NCBI GenBank assembly: GCA_034509425.1
Contig: JAVTVJ010001119.1
Coordinates: forward strand, 310,001-374,000
Source: Eopsaltria australis
Lineage: Eukaryota; Chordata; Aves; Passeriformes; Petroicidae
Reading direction: 5' to 3'
Length of the DNA: 64,000 nucleotides
In this document: one piece after another, positions 1 through 13,200 of the stretch
Layout of the letters: each line of letters opens with the position of its first letter
Numbering within the stretch: the first letter of the stretch is position 1
Notes under the pieces: generated by a model
Seen by the model: the letters and a program-made list of their open reading frames with translations, nothing else
Told to the model about the DNA's origin: nothing
The model's database searches: none
Made by a program: the position numbers and the translations under genes

Positions 1-118
1 CCAGGCTGGACATTGGGGCTGGGAGCAGCCTGGGACAATGGGTGGTGTCCTTGCCCATGGCAGGGGTGGCACTGGATGGGCTTTAAGGTCCCTTCCCAGC
101 CATTCAGTTCTAGGTTTC
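1..118 (+). mobile_element. CR1 LINE fragment, cut by the window edge
   Basis: Sense CR1: CCAGGCTGGACATTGGGGCT, GGTGGTGTCCTTGCCCATGG, then GGGCTTTAAGGTCCCTTCCC. The copy continues before position 1. Confidence 0.88.
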
Positions 119-3100
119 TCTGACTCTTGTCTGGCCATTGCAGCAGGAACAGTGCTGTGCTGGGCCGGCTTGCAGAGCTCACACAGCCAGAGCTGTGCTA
201 CTGAGTCCCAGGCAGTTCAGTTTCCAAGGCTGGCAAATCAATACCTGCCATAAGCATGAAATTCCTTCCCAAATGTTTACTTGTATTCTGTACAAGATGC
301 TCATAGTGTGTGGAGGCATCCATTCTCCAGGAAAAATATTTAGAGTGCAAGTCACAGTTTCCCCCTTCAGAATTTCAGCCAAAACACACCAAATCTGCTA
401 TCCACTGACAGTGTAGTACTGGTCAAGATGTTTATACATAAAACACTCTGTCAGTGAGAGTAAAGCACATATCTTGCCTGTGTAATTGATATCTAGAAAT
501 GGGGAAGCTGGCTGAGCCCTGTTCTAAAATAAATGCTTTTATGAGAATGTAAGTTAGCTGTAGTACAGTGGACTTCACATGCCAAATCTAAGCAGTCAGA
601 ATTCTGAAGAGACTTTTAATGATGCAAAAAAAAAAAAAAAAAAAAGAGGCTTGTTTTCTCATTGAAAATAAAATGCATGTAAATAAATCCTAATGCAGAT
701 TTTTCTGGTGAAGATTTATGTCAGATTAATCCCTTTATACCCCTCGAGTGTATTAGTTTCACTGATTTACCCTCAGTTGGATATGAGACTGCTGGCCTAG
801 GACAAGAGTGAGAAGCTGGCTCCACTCTGTGACCAGGCACATGGTGAAGAGTGGGATCCTCTGTGCCACCTTCCCCCAGTGATGTGCCTGGAGCTGCAGG
901 GGCACCTCTTGCCTGAGCAAGCCCCTGAAAGAGCCTTAAAGAAGACATTTGCTTGTGCAGCTCAGGTGGCTGCTACAGAACAACAAGATTTGCACGTGGG
1001 AAAAATTCTGCATGCAATTTTTTGCAGCCATCTGACGTAGGAGTTTTACTTTCTACGTAAACTTGTAGAAAGTAATATCTTGCTTGTCTGAGTAAGGCTT
1101 AAGTATGTTTTTTGTGTGTCTCCTTTTTCTAAGGGCTGTGCCAGCCATGGCATCTTTGGAAATGAAAAGTCCTGAAAAATTCTTGCACTTTATTACCAAG
1201 TGCTGTTTCTTTTTCCTTTGACATCGTTGTTGGTATTTGAAACTGAGTAGATATGAGTAAATAATTCCCCCTTTTCTGTTTCAACAAACACCTGCCTCAG
1301 CTGCCAGCCTGTTCCTACAAACCCCACAGCTTGCACAGAGCAGCTGAGCTGAGCTGATGCCAGGAAAGTGAAGGCCTTGTAAGAGGTAACGTTTAAACTT
1401 GTGTACTCCCAGCTTTTATAAATACAGGTTAGTCATTTGATTTTCATTCTTTTCAACAATGTCTGAGATGCTGGTGTTGTAGTTTTTCTGCCTGATCTAC
1501 TCAGATTGCTTCCATATCTTCATTTATTCTTTTAAAGATACATTACTTGAACTTTATCCTGTGGCTTTCTTGCCTAACATCAGTCAAGAAAACATTTAAA
1601 AATAAAGAATTAAATATTTTTGGATAATGGATAGTGTGTTTTGCAAGAGATGTAAAGAGTTAAAACCCCACAAGCTTGTCACTTGATGGCAAAAACCCTG
1701 ACTTCTGAAAGCTGTACACACGTGCAGCCAAGCCTACATTCAGTGTCCTGACTGCCATGAAACCAGAAACATTAATTAGCATAAAAAATTTGTAATCTAG
1801 TTCTGAAGAAGAAAAAAAAAGCAAGAAAAAAGGCAAACACTACACAGCTCTCATTTATGAGAGTGTTCTTTTTTTTCCAGAAGACATCAGTTTAATTCTC
1901 CAGATATTCTCACTATATCCAGCAACTTTTGATCTCCTCCACATAATACAGCACAGGAGAGTGTCTCTTTAAATTCATTTATAAAATAATTCAGGACTGT
2001 GGGTGTCTTTGATCTATTCCTCTGTGCTAAAATACAGAAGAGAAGAACATGTCGCTTGGCAACCCAACTCAGCTGGCACTGGGGGTGGCACGAGGGATGG
2101 ATGGTCCAGAGCCACACAAGGGGAGGACTAAGCCCCATCAGGAAACTCCGTTTTGGACAATCTTTCTCAAAACTGAAGCAAGCAAACATAGTTGTTTGCA
2201 GAACTGGGTAACTGGGTAATCTCACTTTCTCCTTTTTTTCTATATCCACTTATGGTCTATTAATAGCAATCTTCCAACCAAGTGAGAAAATCTGGCATGG
2301 GGTGGACAACGCAGGCTTCGACAGCTCCAGGCCTGGCTTGCAGGGGAAGTGAACCTGAAGTTTAATTTTAAACCAGTTCAATAGATTTTAAATAAAATTA
2401 GTGTAGTCAAGACTAATCATAATTCATTTCATATCGCAGTTTTAATCTTAGCACTTCAAATAAATGTTGTGTGAGTCTCATTCTGTTGCACAGTTGGACA
2501 GCCCAAATGTCCCCAGCGTGGCTTGTTCAGGGTCACTTACCTTGCTGTAAGTAAAGCCCAGAGTTCTCTGAGTGGTTACCAGGCTGTGATTCACTGGTAG
2601 CCAGGTAACCTCTTAGAGCTGCAAAAAAATATCAGTTAGGAAAGTAACTTTGCACTGAAGCAGAGGAGCAGCCCTCAGCCCCCTGTCCTTCTTGCAGCTG
2701 CAGGGTGGTGACATCCCAGGAGCCGTGGCAGGAGCTGGCACCACCTCAAACCCTCCTGCTTATGCCCTTGCTGACCAGTGCTGGCCTAGAGTATCCCTGA
2801 TTTATTTTTCCTCAAATATCAAATCCCATCCCAGCAATGTATGGCTGAGTTATGGAAGAAAAAATTATGCTAAAAACCTGTGACAGAGGAAGAATGGCAG
2901 AACTACCCACTGCAGCATCTCACATAGACAAAAAATAGCTCAGAATGAAATACAGGTAAATTGTTACACCTGGTCTTCTATTAATGGTCATAAAGATTAT
3001 TTAAAAACTTCTTAGTTTTTGCATCACTTTCATGCACTAATCACCTATAACTTACTACTGAACAGTTAAGAGAATCCCTAAATTCTAATGGTTCAGGTTT

Positions 3101-6100
3101 CTCCCAGAGCTCAGTGCAGGCAATCCTGTGCTTAAACTCTATAGTAAAACTGCAGATTATTAGACTGAGTACCAGCCCCTCCATAGGCAGGAAGCTTGTC
3201 TAAACTGGCATCCACTGAATATCCCAGCAATTACAAACATACCTGAAAACAGACATTATTGGGCTCTGAAGTAATGTCATTTTTATCTAGTAAGGGAAGT
3301 GGTAAGTGCTAGCATGGAGCTCATTCAGAGCTCAGGTTCTTAGAATAGTGTACTGAAGAACTTAATTCATAAGTGACAAGATAATTTTTATTACCATATA
3401 TAGCTAAGACCTGTAAGTAGAATCCTGTCTTCAATAGGAATTTTACTGGTTACTGTAAGGGTGCCTGGATTTTACCCAGAATCTCTGAGTGTGCTTTTTG
3501 TATTGGCAAATGCTTGTGTAATGTGATTCTTTGGAGAAATTTAATTAAGGAAAAATGTGTAAGGCACTTGGCATTAAGTGGTCTAAGTTTGTTAACGTAC
3601 AGTATTGAGAATGAAGCCCAAATTAGAAGCAAATAGCACTAACTCAACTGTGAGCATTTCCATAAAAATTGCCTTAGTAAGAAACTTCTATTTTTGTAAC
3701 ACATATTTCCTCTATACTTTCACTTCTATGATCCAAACAAATTTAGAGGCTTTATTTGAAGTGTCACAAGCTGAAGCAAACCCCATTGACTTGACTTTGT
3801 CTTTGCTCTCTGTTACACCACAGTTAACAATTCTTTACTGTAACTCAATACTGAGAAATTAATTTTGCTGACTACATAAATTGAGGAGGAGTCCAACAAC
3901 AGTAGAACTCTTTTACTTGCACTTGTGTTTACAGTACCAGTTCATACACCAAGTGTGTTTTAGTTTTAGGAAACAGAAACATGTCATATCCATAAGGCCA
4001 CGATGCTCTTTGTTGGAGATTCTTGTTTCAAACACTTTCTGTGATTCCTCTAAGGGACATGGAACATCTCCAGCCTCTCCAGCAGACTTCATGAGGCTGA
4101 TGGTCCTGGGGAATATGTTTTGGACTGCACTGCCCTACAAACCTGTACAATTAACATAACTTTCTGCTTATGGCATTCAGGTTCCCAGATCAGGATGATG
4201 CATGGAAAAAGCATGCAGATAAGGCATGGTTTGCCCAAACATGTCACCAGAAACTGACTTCCTAAAGGTATGTCTCAAATTGGAGAATGCCAACAGATGT
4301 GTGATATTTTTCTACTTCAGAGCAAGCATTATAACATCACTATGATGCAGATTACCTTCATGACTTCTTAATCCCAGCACTGACAGAGGGAGAGTAATCT
4401 AAATTCACAGAAGCATCATGTTGGAGAGCTCTCAGTTTAGTGCAGCAGTTCTTGAAAATATATTGGCCCGGCTGACAGTATTGGGGAAAAGAAGATTATC
4501 TCTGGCATGGGACCACACTGCAACAGCCCTAGTTCTCAGAGAAGGAGCTCTAATCTAAAATGTATCAGGCTATTTCTTTGCCTTGCAATCTCCTCCTATA
4601 TGAAAACAGAATTATTCAGCTTTTTGTCATGATGTATAGAAAAGTGTGAAGTTAAAAATAAATCTCAGCTCCTCCTCAGAGGAGGGGCAATGGCCCTTTT
4701 TAAACTAAAAGCCCGCTGGTCCCATTGCCTTCTGCTAAACTGTTGGGTATCTCAGAAAGGCTTTTTTGGTGTTTGAGGCTCAGTTTCCCCAGAGATCAAT
4801 AATTACAGCAAGGAGAACTGCAGAGAAGTTGGACATCTTTACTGCCTGCAGTACTACCACCACGTGTCTGACTCCAGCACCAGGCAGCTGGAATATAAAT
4901 GGACTGAAAAATTCACTGAAATGCTTTGATGTTACATAGATACAGAATATGAAAGGATTACGAGTGTCTATTTTAAAAAGTAAATTAATAAAAGACATTA
5001 TAAGACTGTAAAAAATACTGTGTAGTATAAAGTAAGATTAAATTCTTGTTTTACTCACAGTGTAAGGAACACAGGCATTCACAGAGAGAGATACAGTGTG
5101 CAAAAACACCCAAAGAGACCAAAAGAAGCCATTCCCTGCTGGATTTCCCTGTGTCCTGACTGCCTGGTTCAGCTGAGTGGGAACCATGGGCAAACCTGTC
5201 CAAACCAGCCCTGCTCACTCCTGTCTGTCATTGAAATCTCATGAGCAACACCCCCACGCTGCTGCAGCTCTGAAAATTTGTGACTGGAAGCAAATGGTTT
5301 TGAAGGAGAGCAAAAACAGGTGCAGAAAGGTCCTTGTCCTCAGAAAGCCTGCTGAACCACACTTCTTTCCTTGGAAGAAGTCATATTACATGACAAATTT
5401 ACATGTAGCGGTGACAGTGGCAGAATATTTCCAAGAAAGTGGAATTATTAATGTTTTGGCAGCATGAGATTGTTTTTTTTTCCCAATTGCAAATGTTGCT
5501 CCATCTGCCACAAACCCATTGGTTCCAACAGCCTTGCCTTCCCTGTTAAAGGGGCATCTCAGCACCTCATGTTTGTTGCTGGGATGTGAGGAGAGGAAGG
5601 TGGCACCAGTGTGTGACACTGCAGTGCTGTGCCCTGCTGGAGAGGAGCTGGCTCTGAGAAAACAAGTCACCTGGGGAAGGTGTGCCTTCCTTCCTCTCTA
5701 CTCCTGTGTGAACTGTTATTAGTTGTGTTTTACATCATCTATGTTAACACCACTGGCTTAAATCTGAGTTACACCATAGAAATATGGGTTGGATTTAGAT
5801 CAGCTCCTGCCTTCTGCTCATAGCAGGATTGAACCAACACTGGATCAGGTCTTCTGTGATTTTACCTAGGCAAATGTTTGGTGTCCCCCTCTGGGTAACC
5901 TCTTCCCTCTGCAGTCCTCAACATTTTCAGAGTTTAAGATCGTGACAGGTCTGTCTCTGCAAAACACTCTGTTTTTAGCAAAAATATCATGTGTCCACAG
6001 ATATCTTCCTGATTTCTTTTTTGAAATCTGACTTATAATGAGGGTAAAAGGTATGTGATTCCTTAAACCTAAAGGAGATATCCAACATAAAAAAGCCATC

Positions 6101-7839
6101 TTAATTCTAAATTGACTGTTTTAGTGATGACTTGTAATCTATGCAGTTTTATCTACTTGATAATACGCAGCTTAGTGTTAGATCTAAAAAAAAATAATGA
6201 AATGAGAAAATTATTCCTTTGATATGAATTAAGTTATTCAGTTAGTAAATTAGTGAATCTTATCCTATTATTAGCTATTAGCATGTTACACTTCTTGATG
6301 TTGCTCATGAAGAATGCATATGAAAATGAGGGGGAAAATTACCTTTTGAAGTTCCTGCCACTTGATATGTTGACATTTCTTTTAATTTGTGACGGTCCTC
6401 TTGAATGCAGTATTCCACTGTCTGGTTTTATGAGAGATTCTTCATTTTTAATTTGTTCTCCCATTGATTTTTTTTGAATGGGTAGATCTCAAGATAATTA
6501 GCCTTTCAAGGAACCCATGTTCTCCTAAATAGTTATTAATGAGTATCTCTCCCGCTCAGTACTCTTAGCCCTTTTTCAGTAGGGGACTTTCAGGCCTGGT
6601 CAGCCTGTGCCTGGTGCTGCTGAAGACAGCAGGAATCTTGCTGCAGATTTCAGGGACAGCAAGAGCAGACCATGGCAGTGAAGAAACATCATTTGCATTA
6701 ATTTTGTCTTTTGCACATGGCTGTGTTCTAGGAAAATCTAGAAACAGTTCTTGAGGCTCCAGGGTAGCCTGAGGAGGGAGTAAAATGAGTGAAAGAAAAG
6801 AAGATGCGTTTCCTTCTCTTTTTTTCATTCTCCTTATGATCCAGGTTTCCATGTTCAGAGGATCCCATCAGCTGCAGCTCAGAAGCCTCAATTAGCCAGT
6901 CCTGTTCACAGTGCTGGAGACAAAAAGCTCCCTTTTATTTGAAGTCAATGCACATTACATAAACATAAACCCATTTAAACAAACAGTCATTCTATATCTG
7001 AAGTTATTTGTTGTTTTCATCTGCAGTTATGCACAGCCAATTTCAGTGGGGTCTTACTCTGTACTTGAGGTTTCTATAAGAAACAGAAAATAACAATTGG
7101 CTATTTTGTCTCTGCTCATCCTGATTCTGCAATCCCTAAAGAACAACATCTTCTTTTGCAATAGACACTGGACATTTTTTGGAATAAATAGATGAAGAAC
7201 TTCAATAGATAAAAGGCTCAGAAACATCAACAACACCTTTCAGGTAGAAAATCAATATGAGGTTAATGAAATTGAAAAAAAAACCCAACAAATAAAGCCC
7301 AGGGTGATCTAACACAGGTTGTAAAAGTCAGTATAAATGGCTGACCAAACAACCATTGTGGAGTCATAATTTAAAGGGAAGCTTCACTTTGTAGAAGAGC
7401 AATGTTTATAGAGAGGCTAATTTTATCTTACTGAATACTATTAAAATACCTATTAATAGTTACAAGTTGTAGTCCAAAATACTGCAGTGCAGCTCAGAGG
7501 AGAACTAGCACAGGCTGTGAACTGGCCTCACATGGTGATCTATTTCTCATACGATAAAAAATACACTACTTCAAGAGCCCAGGCAAGCTGCATGGGTAGA
7601 GCCCTGCCCTTGCTGCAATTGATAGTTTTGCTACTGACATCGGTGAAATTATGTTTTTCTCTGGTTTTAACCTGTGCAAGTTTAAAAATTGGGCCAATGC
7701 ATGCAATACCAGTGATTTGAAACTCATTTGCTTAGGAGGATGACTAAATGGAATTTGAAAGGTGATTTATTATTGGAAATTATTTTTGTTTGTTAGTTCA
7801 TCCAGTTTTCCTAATTGTGCCATGTTATTTTGTAGGGTA
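119..7839. other. Intergenic sequence, nothing recognised
   Basis: AT-rich non-coding DNA downstream of WNK2. It contains a 20-nt poly(A) run at 626-645. The open frames here are short, lack family resemblance and lack coding composition. No RNA gene or repeat family was identified. Confidence 0.6.
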
Positions 7840-8160
7840 GTGTGCTCTGCCGTACCAGGACAAAATATGCACTTATGCCTTTGGGCATGTGAGGTGAGTA
7901 ATTTCCCTTCCCCATTCCGCTGGAAAATCAACAAAAGCAAGCCTTTAATAGCACAAATCCCATCATGACCCGCCTTAGCAGGCACCTCAATCCTGCTATG
8001 ATAATTTATCTTAGAACTCGTTAGTAGCGGTGCATAATTACCAAGCAGGCTGCAGGAACACACAGTTACTCCGTATTTACACGGTGTTTGCCGTGCAGTT
8101 GTGGCATAATTACAGAGATTATACCTGCTCTCTAGAATAGTAGTACATGGTGTCCCTCAT
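7840..8160. promoter_or_regulatory. Candidate conserved regulatory stretch
   Basis: About 300 bp with several isolated CpGs and repeated homeodomain-type cores (GCATAATTACC, GCATAATTACAG, ATAATTTATC) in an otherwise AT-rich non-coding setting. The look is that of a conserved non-coding element. This is pattern recognition only; no conservation could be measured. Confidence 0.25.
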
Positions 8161-8307
8161 CCTGGGCTATTTCACACCAGCCAGGCAGAGCCCGGCGCGG
8201 CAGAGCTGAACAAATGCTCCGTTCTGCAGCGGTGGAAGGGAGCCACAGGTGGGGAGAGGGCAGGAACCGCGATGGAGAGCAGGCATGGAGAGCAGCGCCT
8301 CGGCCCG

Positions 8308-8445
8308 GGGTCCCAGCCTGCCTGCCTGCACCTCCCCGTGCTCATGTTTGGGACTGGCCGGGGTCCCAGCCTGCCTACCTGCACCTCCCCGTGCCTGTGT
8401 TTGGGTCCCAGCCTGCCTGCCTGCACCTCCCCGTGCTCGCCTTTG
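8308..8445. repeat. Minisatellite, about three copies
   Basis: Three copies of GTCCCAGCCTGCCTGCCTGC followed by ACCTCCCCGTGC(C/T), separated by variable spacers beginning TGTTTGGG. GC content is much higher than in the flanks. Overlapping open frames here come from the repeat and are not genes. Confidence 0.9.
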
Positions 8446-8579
8446 AGACTGCCGCCCTTCCAGGGATGTCAGTCAACCTGAACATGCAGACTCAGTCAGG
8501 CAGGCAGAATTCGGGGTTTTTTAGTACAGTAACTTTCCCCTCTGATGTATACTATTGTAGGTCTCTATAATAATTGCAG

Positions 8580-10060
8580 GAAATGCGTGGAAAGAATTTA
8601 CTCACAAAGTTTTGATTTTTAAAGTTTGTTTGATGGCAGCACATCCCCACTGCTTTGCCCTAAAACTCCATTGGTATCACATTACCAAATGTGCAGTTCC
8701 AGCACGTAGGTGCTGGGGAAAAAATGACAAGTGGTGAAAAATGCAAAGAAATAATGCTGTGCCTCTGAGTTGATCACATTTTATATGATTCAGCATAAAC
8801 TATAAGTCAAACTAAATGTAAAGATTCCAGTATGTTTGAGATCCACGTCCAACAGGAAGGGGAATACCCTACACGTCACTTGGTGCACAAATTGCTGTGC
8901 CACTGCTCTAAAGCAGACTTTCCACTCTTGCATGCAGTATTGCTTTCTCTCAGCAGAGTGCACAGGTATTTCTGGAGCATGAATGCAGCACCACACTAGC
9001 TGAGCAACTCAGCAGAAGAAACATGGATTTATTTGCTGTTGCCAAAGAGTAAAATTTCACTTCAGCATACAATAAAACCATCTTAGAGTTCCCTGTTCTG
9101 CTCCAGGTGGAAGGAAAAGTAGGGAGCTTTCTCAGTGTAAAATATTGTTGTTCAGCTTCATAATAATTTTCCTTTCTTGAGGGAGTTGATTTCTGAGTAC
9201 AGTGTTAACAGCACCTCTCCCTGAAGGGCCAGCAGTGGGACATGGCAGGGCTGCTGTATTCATTTCTAGCACTGTGCTGGCAGTGTACAACTACATCCCC
9301 AAAATGAGATGCAAATTACCACGATATAATTACCTCATTTGAATGTCTCACAGTGATTTCACTCTGTATGGGTTTGGGAAGGCAGGTGGGGCTCCCCCAT
9401 CCCCATGGCTGTGCTGCATCTGTCACCCAGCTTGGTGGACAGGCCCAAAAATGATTGTTTGAACCTTGGGTTCAGGGAACTTAGGTGCTTAACACCAACA
9501 GTTCATTTCTGTTGCAAACTACATGATCTGAGGAGTTGTTCATGAGCACTGAGAGTTAACATTTCAGTCCGTCTCAGATGGTGCTGGTTAAGGACATGAA
9601 CACAGTGCACTAAGTCTTTTCTGCACTGACAGATTTAAAAATCATTTCAGAAGAAGTTAGAGAGCAAAAAGAAAATGAAACTTATTTTTCAAAATTCATT
9701 TTTGGAAAAATGGCAATTGGTTTCTCACTAGCAATATTTCTATGTGGAGTTTTTTTGACTTTTAACTGTTTTTCAAGGTCTTCCTGTTTTCATAGTGGAC
9801 AGAAGGAACAATGGAAGAGATGCCTGTCCGTGTCCCATTTACAATCACAAACACCATATCCCTGAATTCCATGACTTTTTCATTTCCATTTTTCCTGTTT
9901 AACATCACAAAGTGCTGGGATGGCAGCTGCAGCAGCTGTTCACTGTGGCTGGAATAGCAGCAAAGTATTTCCCCACACACCAGCCAGAGCCAGGCCTGGA
10001 TTTTACAGGTGCCTTCAAAGCAAACATCTCAGGCCAACTGCAAGACTTGGATTTGAAATT
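8580..10060. other. Intergenic sequence, one possible enhancer-like stretch
   Basis: No gene or repeat family is recognised. At about 9295-9362 there is an octamer-type ATGCAAAT next to a TATAATTACCTCATTTGAAT stretch, which could be a transcription factor cluster (inference). Confidence 0.4.
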
Positions 10061-10067
10061 CTAAATT

Positions 10068-10211
10068 CTAAAGTTCCTCAGCTCTGGCGCGCCATGGCAC
10101 TGGGGGCTTGACTTCTACCTCCTTTTCCATATTATCAGAGTCACTCGGATGCTTCTCTTTGTAAGAGGACACAAGGTACCCAACCCAGATCCCAATGAAA
10201 AGTGCAATCAT
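10068..10211 (-). CDS. Possible 47-codon ORF or terminal exon with a membrane-like helix (unproven)
   Basis: The frame starts MIALFIGIWVGYLV, a hydrophobic run of 14 residues preceded by FKG. It continues with SSYKEKHPSDSDN and a charged Glu/Lys/Pro-rich tail ending RARAEEL before TAG. This hydrophobic-then-charged layout is that of a single-pass membrane protein's last exon or a small membrane peptide. An in-frame stop lies five codons upstream of the ATG, and an AG that could be an acceptor lies four codons upstream with a poor pyrimidine tract. I do not recognise the protein. A chance ORF is quite possible. Confidence 0.25.
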   Translation of the reverse strand: MIALFIGIWVGYLVSSYKEKHPSDSDNMEKEVEVKPPVPWRARAEEL

Positions 10212-10219
10212 TCCTTTGA

Positions 10220-13200
10220 ACTTTTATCTTTAAAATCAGTGTTTTACAGTCTGAGAAAGGCAGTTTCCTCCATCTAAAAAACTGAGAACGAAGAGCTTTG
10301 CACTGAGTCCAGCACGGTCCTGGTCAGACTCTTCAGCTGGGGTTCTGATACAGCCTTGTTTTTTGTCAAGTGTTACAATAACCAGGAGAATCCTGCCCTT
10401 ATTTCTAGGAATGAAGTAAATTTTAATTGGTGAAATTGTGCATAATTTCAGTTGTTCTCAGGGAGAATACTCAAGACTGGCTCTTTTGATGTTTTGTTCA
10501 CAGAAATAGACACGTGATGCAAGTTCATATATAGAATGAATGGATTTGGGACAAATGTTTGAAGACTTCTTGCAACAAATTGCTCACAAATTATCTACGG
10601 CAAGATTTACTTCCAGAATGGTTACTGCACATGTGTTTGGGAGAAAGATACTCGAGCAAATCAACCTGCTTGTGGACAAATAATGAAAAGAGAAAAAGGA
10701 AAAATTCCTCTAACAAATATGGAGCTGCAAATTATTCGCTCAGCTCAGTTGGCAACAACCAATTTTTGTGGTAGTAGGAGCGCATGAAGTAGGAGGTAAC
10801 TGTGTGAAGAATGATTGATTTGGTATCTTATATTGCAATTCTAGAAGGGCTTCAACTTCTAATTTAAAAGCCATCTTCCTCCTTTTACCCAGTAAAGAAA
10901 ACAAAATGATAGTTGATTTCTGTGAGCTGTTTTGGGCAGATAGGATCTATTTTGTGTCCTCTGGACACTGACAACAGCTAGCTCATAAGAAAAAGCAGCT
11001 AGTTATTAGAAAAGATCTCTCTTGCCAGGAAGAAACAAACAAGACCTGCCTAAGGAAGGATATTGCCATCACAATCCTCTTTGCATCTTCCCAGGAAAGA
11101 CATGTAATGGATCTGAGCTTGGTGCATCTTTGAGTCGTGGAGCCTTGTATGAGCTGCACCTCCACAGCCCATCTTTCAGTGCAAACACTGATTTACTTCC
11201 CTCTTGAAAGAATACAAAGCACATCTGGGACATCTCTGAACTAAGAGCACCTTTTGTCTCTCCTTCCCCACCTGTGGGATGAAGCCAGCCACTCTTTTGG
11301 TGAGAGGCTCTGGGATGCTGCAGTGGGATGCCAGCAGAGTTGTCTTCTCAAAACAAAGTGACTATAGCATGCTCTGCTTATGCCTGTGGAGTGGTGGATG
11401 AGAGTTTAGCATTCTTACCTCCTGGCACGTGTACTCTTCATTGAATATGTAACTCCTGGTTTATTCCCGAGCAGCACATGCTCTCTCCCCAGGCATGGCA
11501 GATGCGAGGGAGTCCGCTCCATCCCTCCTGCTTTCCTTCACAAAAACCTTGAAATGCTAAAGCCATAAATAGGCATTATAGCACAGTCTTTGGCTGAATG
11601 ATCTCCACTGTTACTGCAGATCTTAGTCACAGTGAAAGCTTTTACAAGCTACTTTGAGCTAATGGCAAAATAGTTTTCATTTAAAGCAGTGATGTGTTCC
11701 TTCCCACAGATGCTAATTGCCATGATTCTAAGTTCTGGGCTTAGTTACACTGAGCTTGAGTTAGCTTGTTATAACTTAACACTAACTGTTGACCAGAGAT
11801 TAATTTTACCATTTCTGTGGTTTTAGAGAGAAAGAGACCGGGACTGAGACGCTTTCATGTCTCCAAATTCACCCATGGGAAAAAGGTGCCTTTGTGCAAG
11901 AATGTTCTTGGCAACCTCCTCAGCAACAGAGGGAGGTGCAGCAGAAGGGGATGTTCAGGAGCAATTTCAGCAGCCCACGAGGACACAGGGTGAGGATATC
12001 TGCATCCAGCTGAGCTGTGCCCAAACCCACCTTGACCTCCTGCCTCTTACACCTTTCTTTCCATGCTGTAAATCCATGGTAGGTTCAAGACTGCTTGAAA
12101 TGTCTGTGGCTGTTCACAGCTGGTGAACATCTTACCCACTGCTGATGCTTTAGAAGCCCCTTCTGCAGCACCTGCCTCCTTGGGACAGGAGCTGAGGCTC
12201 ATCACCTCATTGTCAGGGCACAGCTGCTGTGTTGGTGGATTAACTTCAACAATTTCACTGCAGGACAGCTTTAATTGTGTAAAGCTCACATTGTAAGAAT
12301 ACAGACAAATTTCTCAGCCTGCTTCAGTCTACGAACTGCAGATACGTACACAGGTTGTTTGGTCCTGGATACGAAACCCACCGCTGCCCCTTGTCTTTAC
12401 CCTGCCCATTCCCTGCAATTTGGGAAAGTTTGCCTAGAAAGGGTAAGAAAACATTCAGTTGCTGCAGGTCCTCCTAAGCCCACCAGCTTTTTTTGTTTGT
12501 TTCATTTGCTACATATGATTAACTCCTCTGAGTTTCTGCCAGGCAGAATTTGCAACTCAAAGTACCCCATGAGTGTGCTGCAACACTGCCAGGAACTGAA
12601 TACCACCAGCCTTCATAATCACTGTTTTTCCAAAGAGCAGGTATAGCAGACAGGCTATTTTAGGCTATAAATGGAAATCAGAAAATGAGATTTTCTTTCC
12701 CTGCTAGTTCTTCTCTTAGGAATTTTAGTCCTTTCCTCTGTGCACATGCTTTGGTTGTTGGTGGCAGCATATTGGCAGTGTGGGCCTCTCATCAGTCACT
12801 GGAGCCTGTTCTGAAGCACTGCAATGCCAGTGAACATGGGAAATCATTCCCACGAGCACCAACGTGCTGCTTGTTGATATAAAATCACATATTAGATCAA
12901 AACCAGATTGGGATACCCTGATTTACTCCATGATTCCAGTGACAGGTGATTCAAAACTCAGGTTTACAAAGTAATAAAGGTATTTCCCAGCTTCCTTTTC
13001 TAATAGTGGTAATCCATTTGCATCTCTGAATTTTGCAATTGCCTGTCACCTCCTGTGGATGATCAAAGCCCGGTCATGGGTGCAGGCACCCTGGACTTGC
13101 AGTCCAGTCAATATCAGGGCTGTCTGGCCTTGCTTTCAGTTTATAGCACAGACACTGCCATCTAAATCGTCCGTATCACGTGGATCTAATGCAAGATCTT

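Noticed and set aside
8214..8570. 118-codon plus-strand frame
   Set aside because: It mainly translates the 8308-8445 minisatellite.
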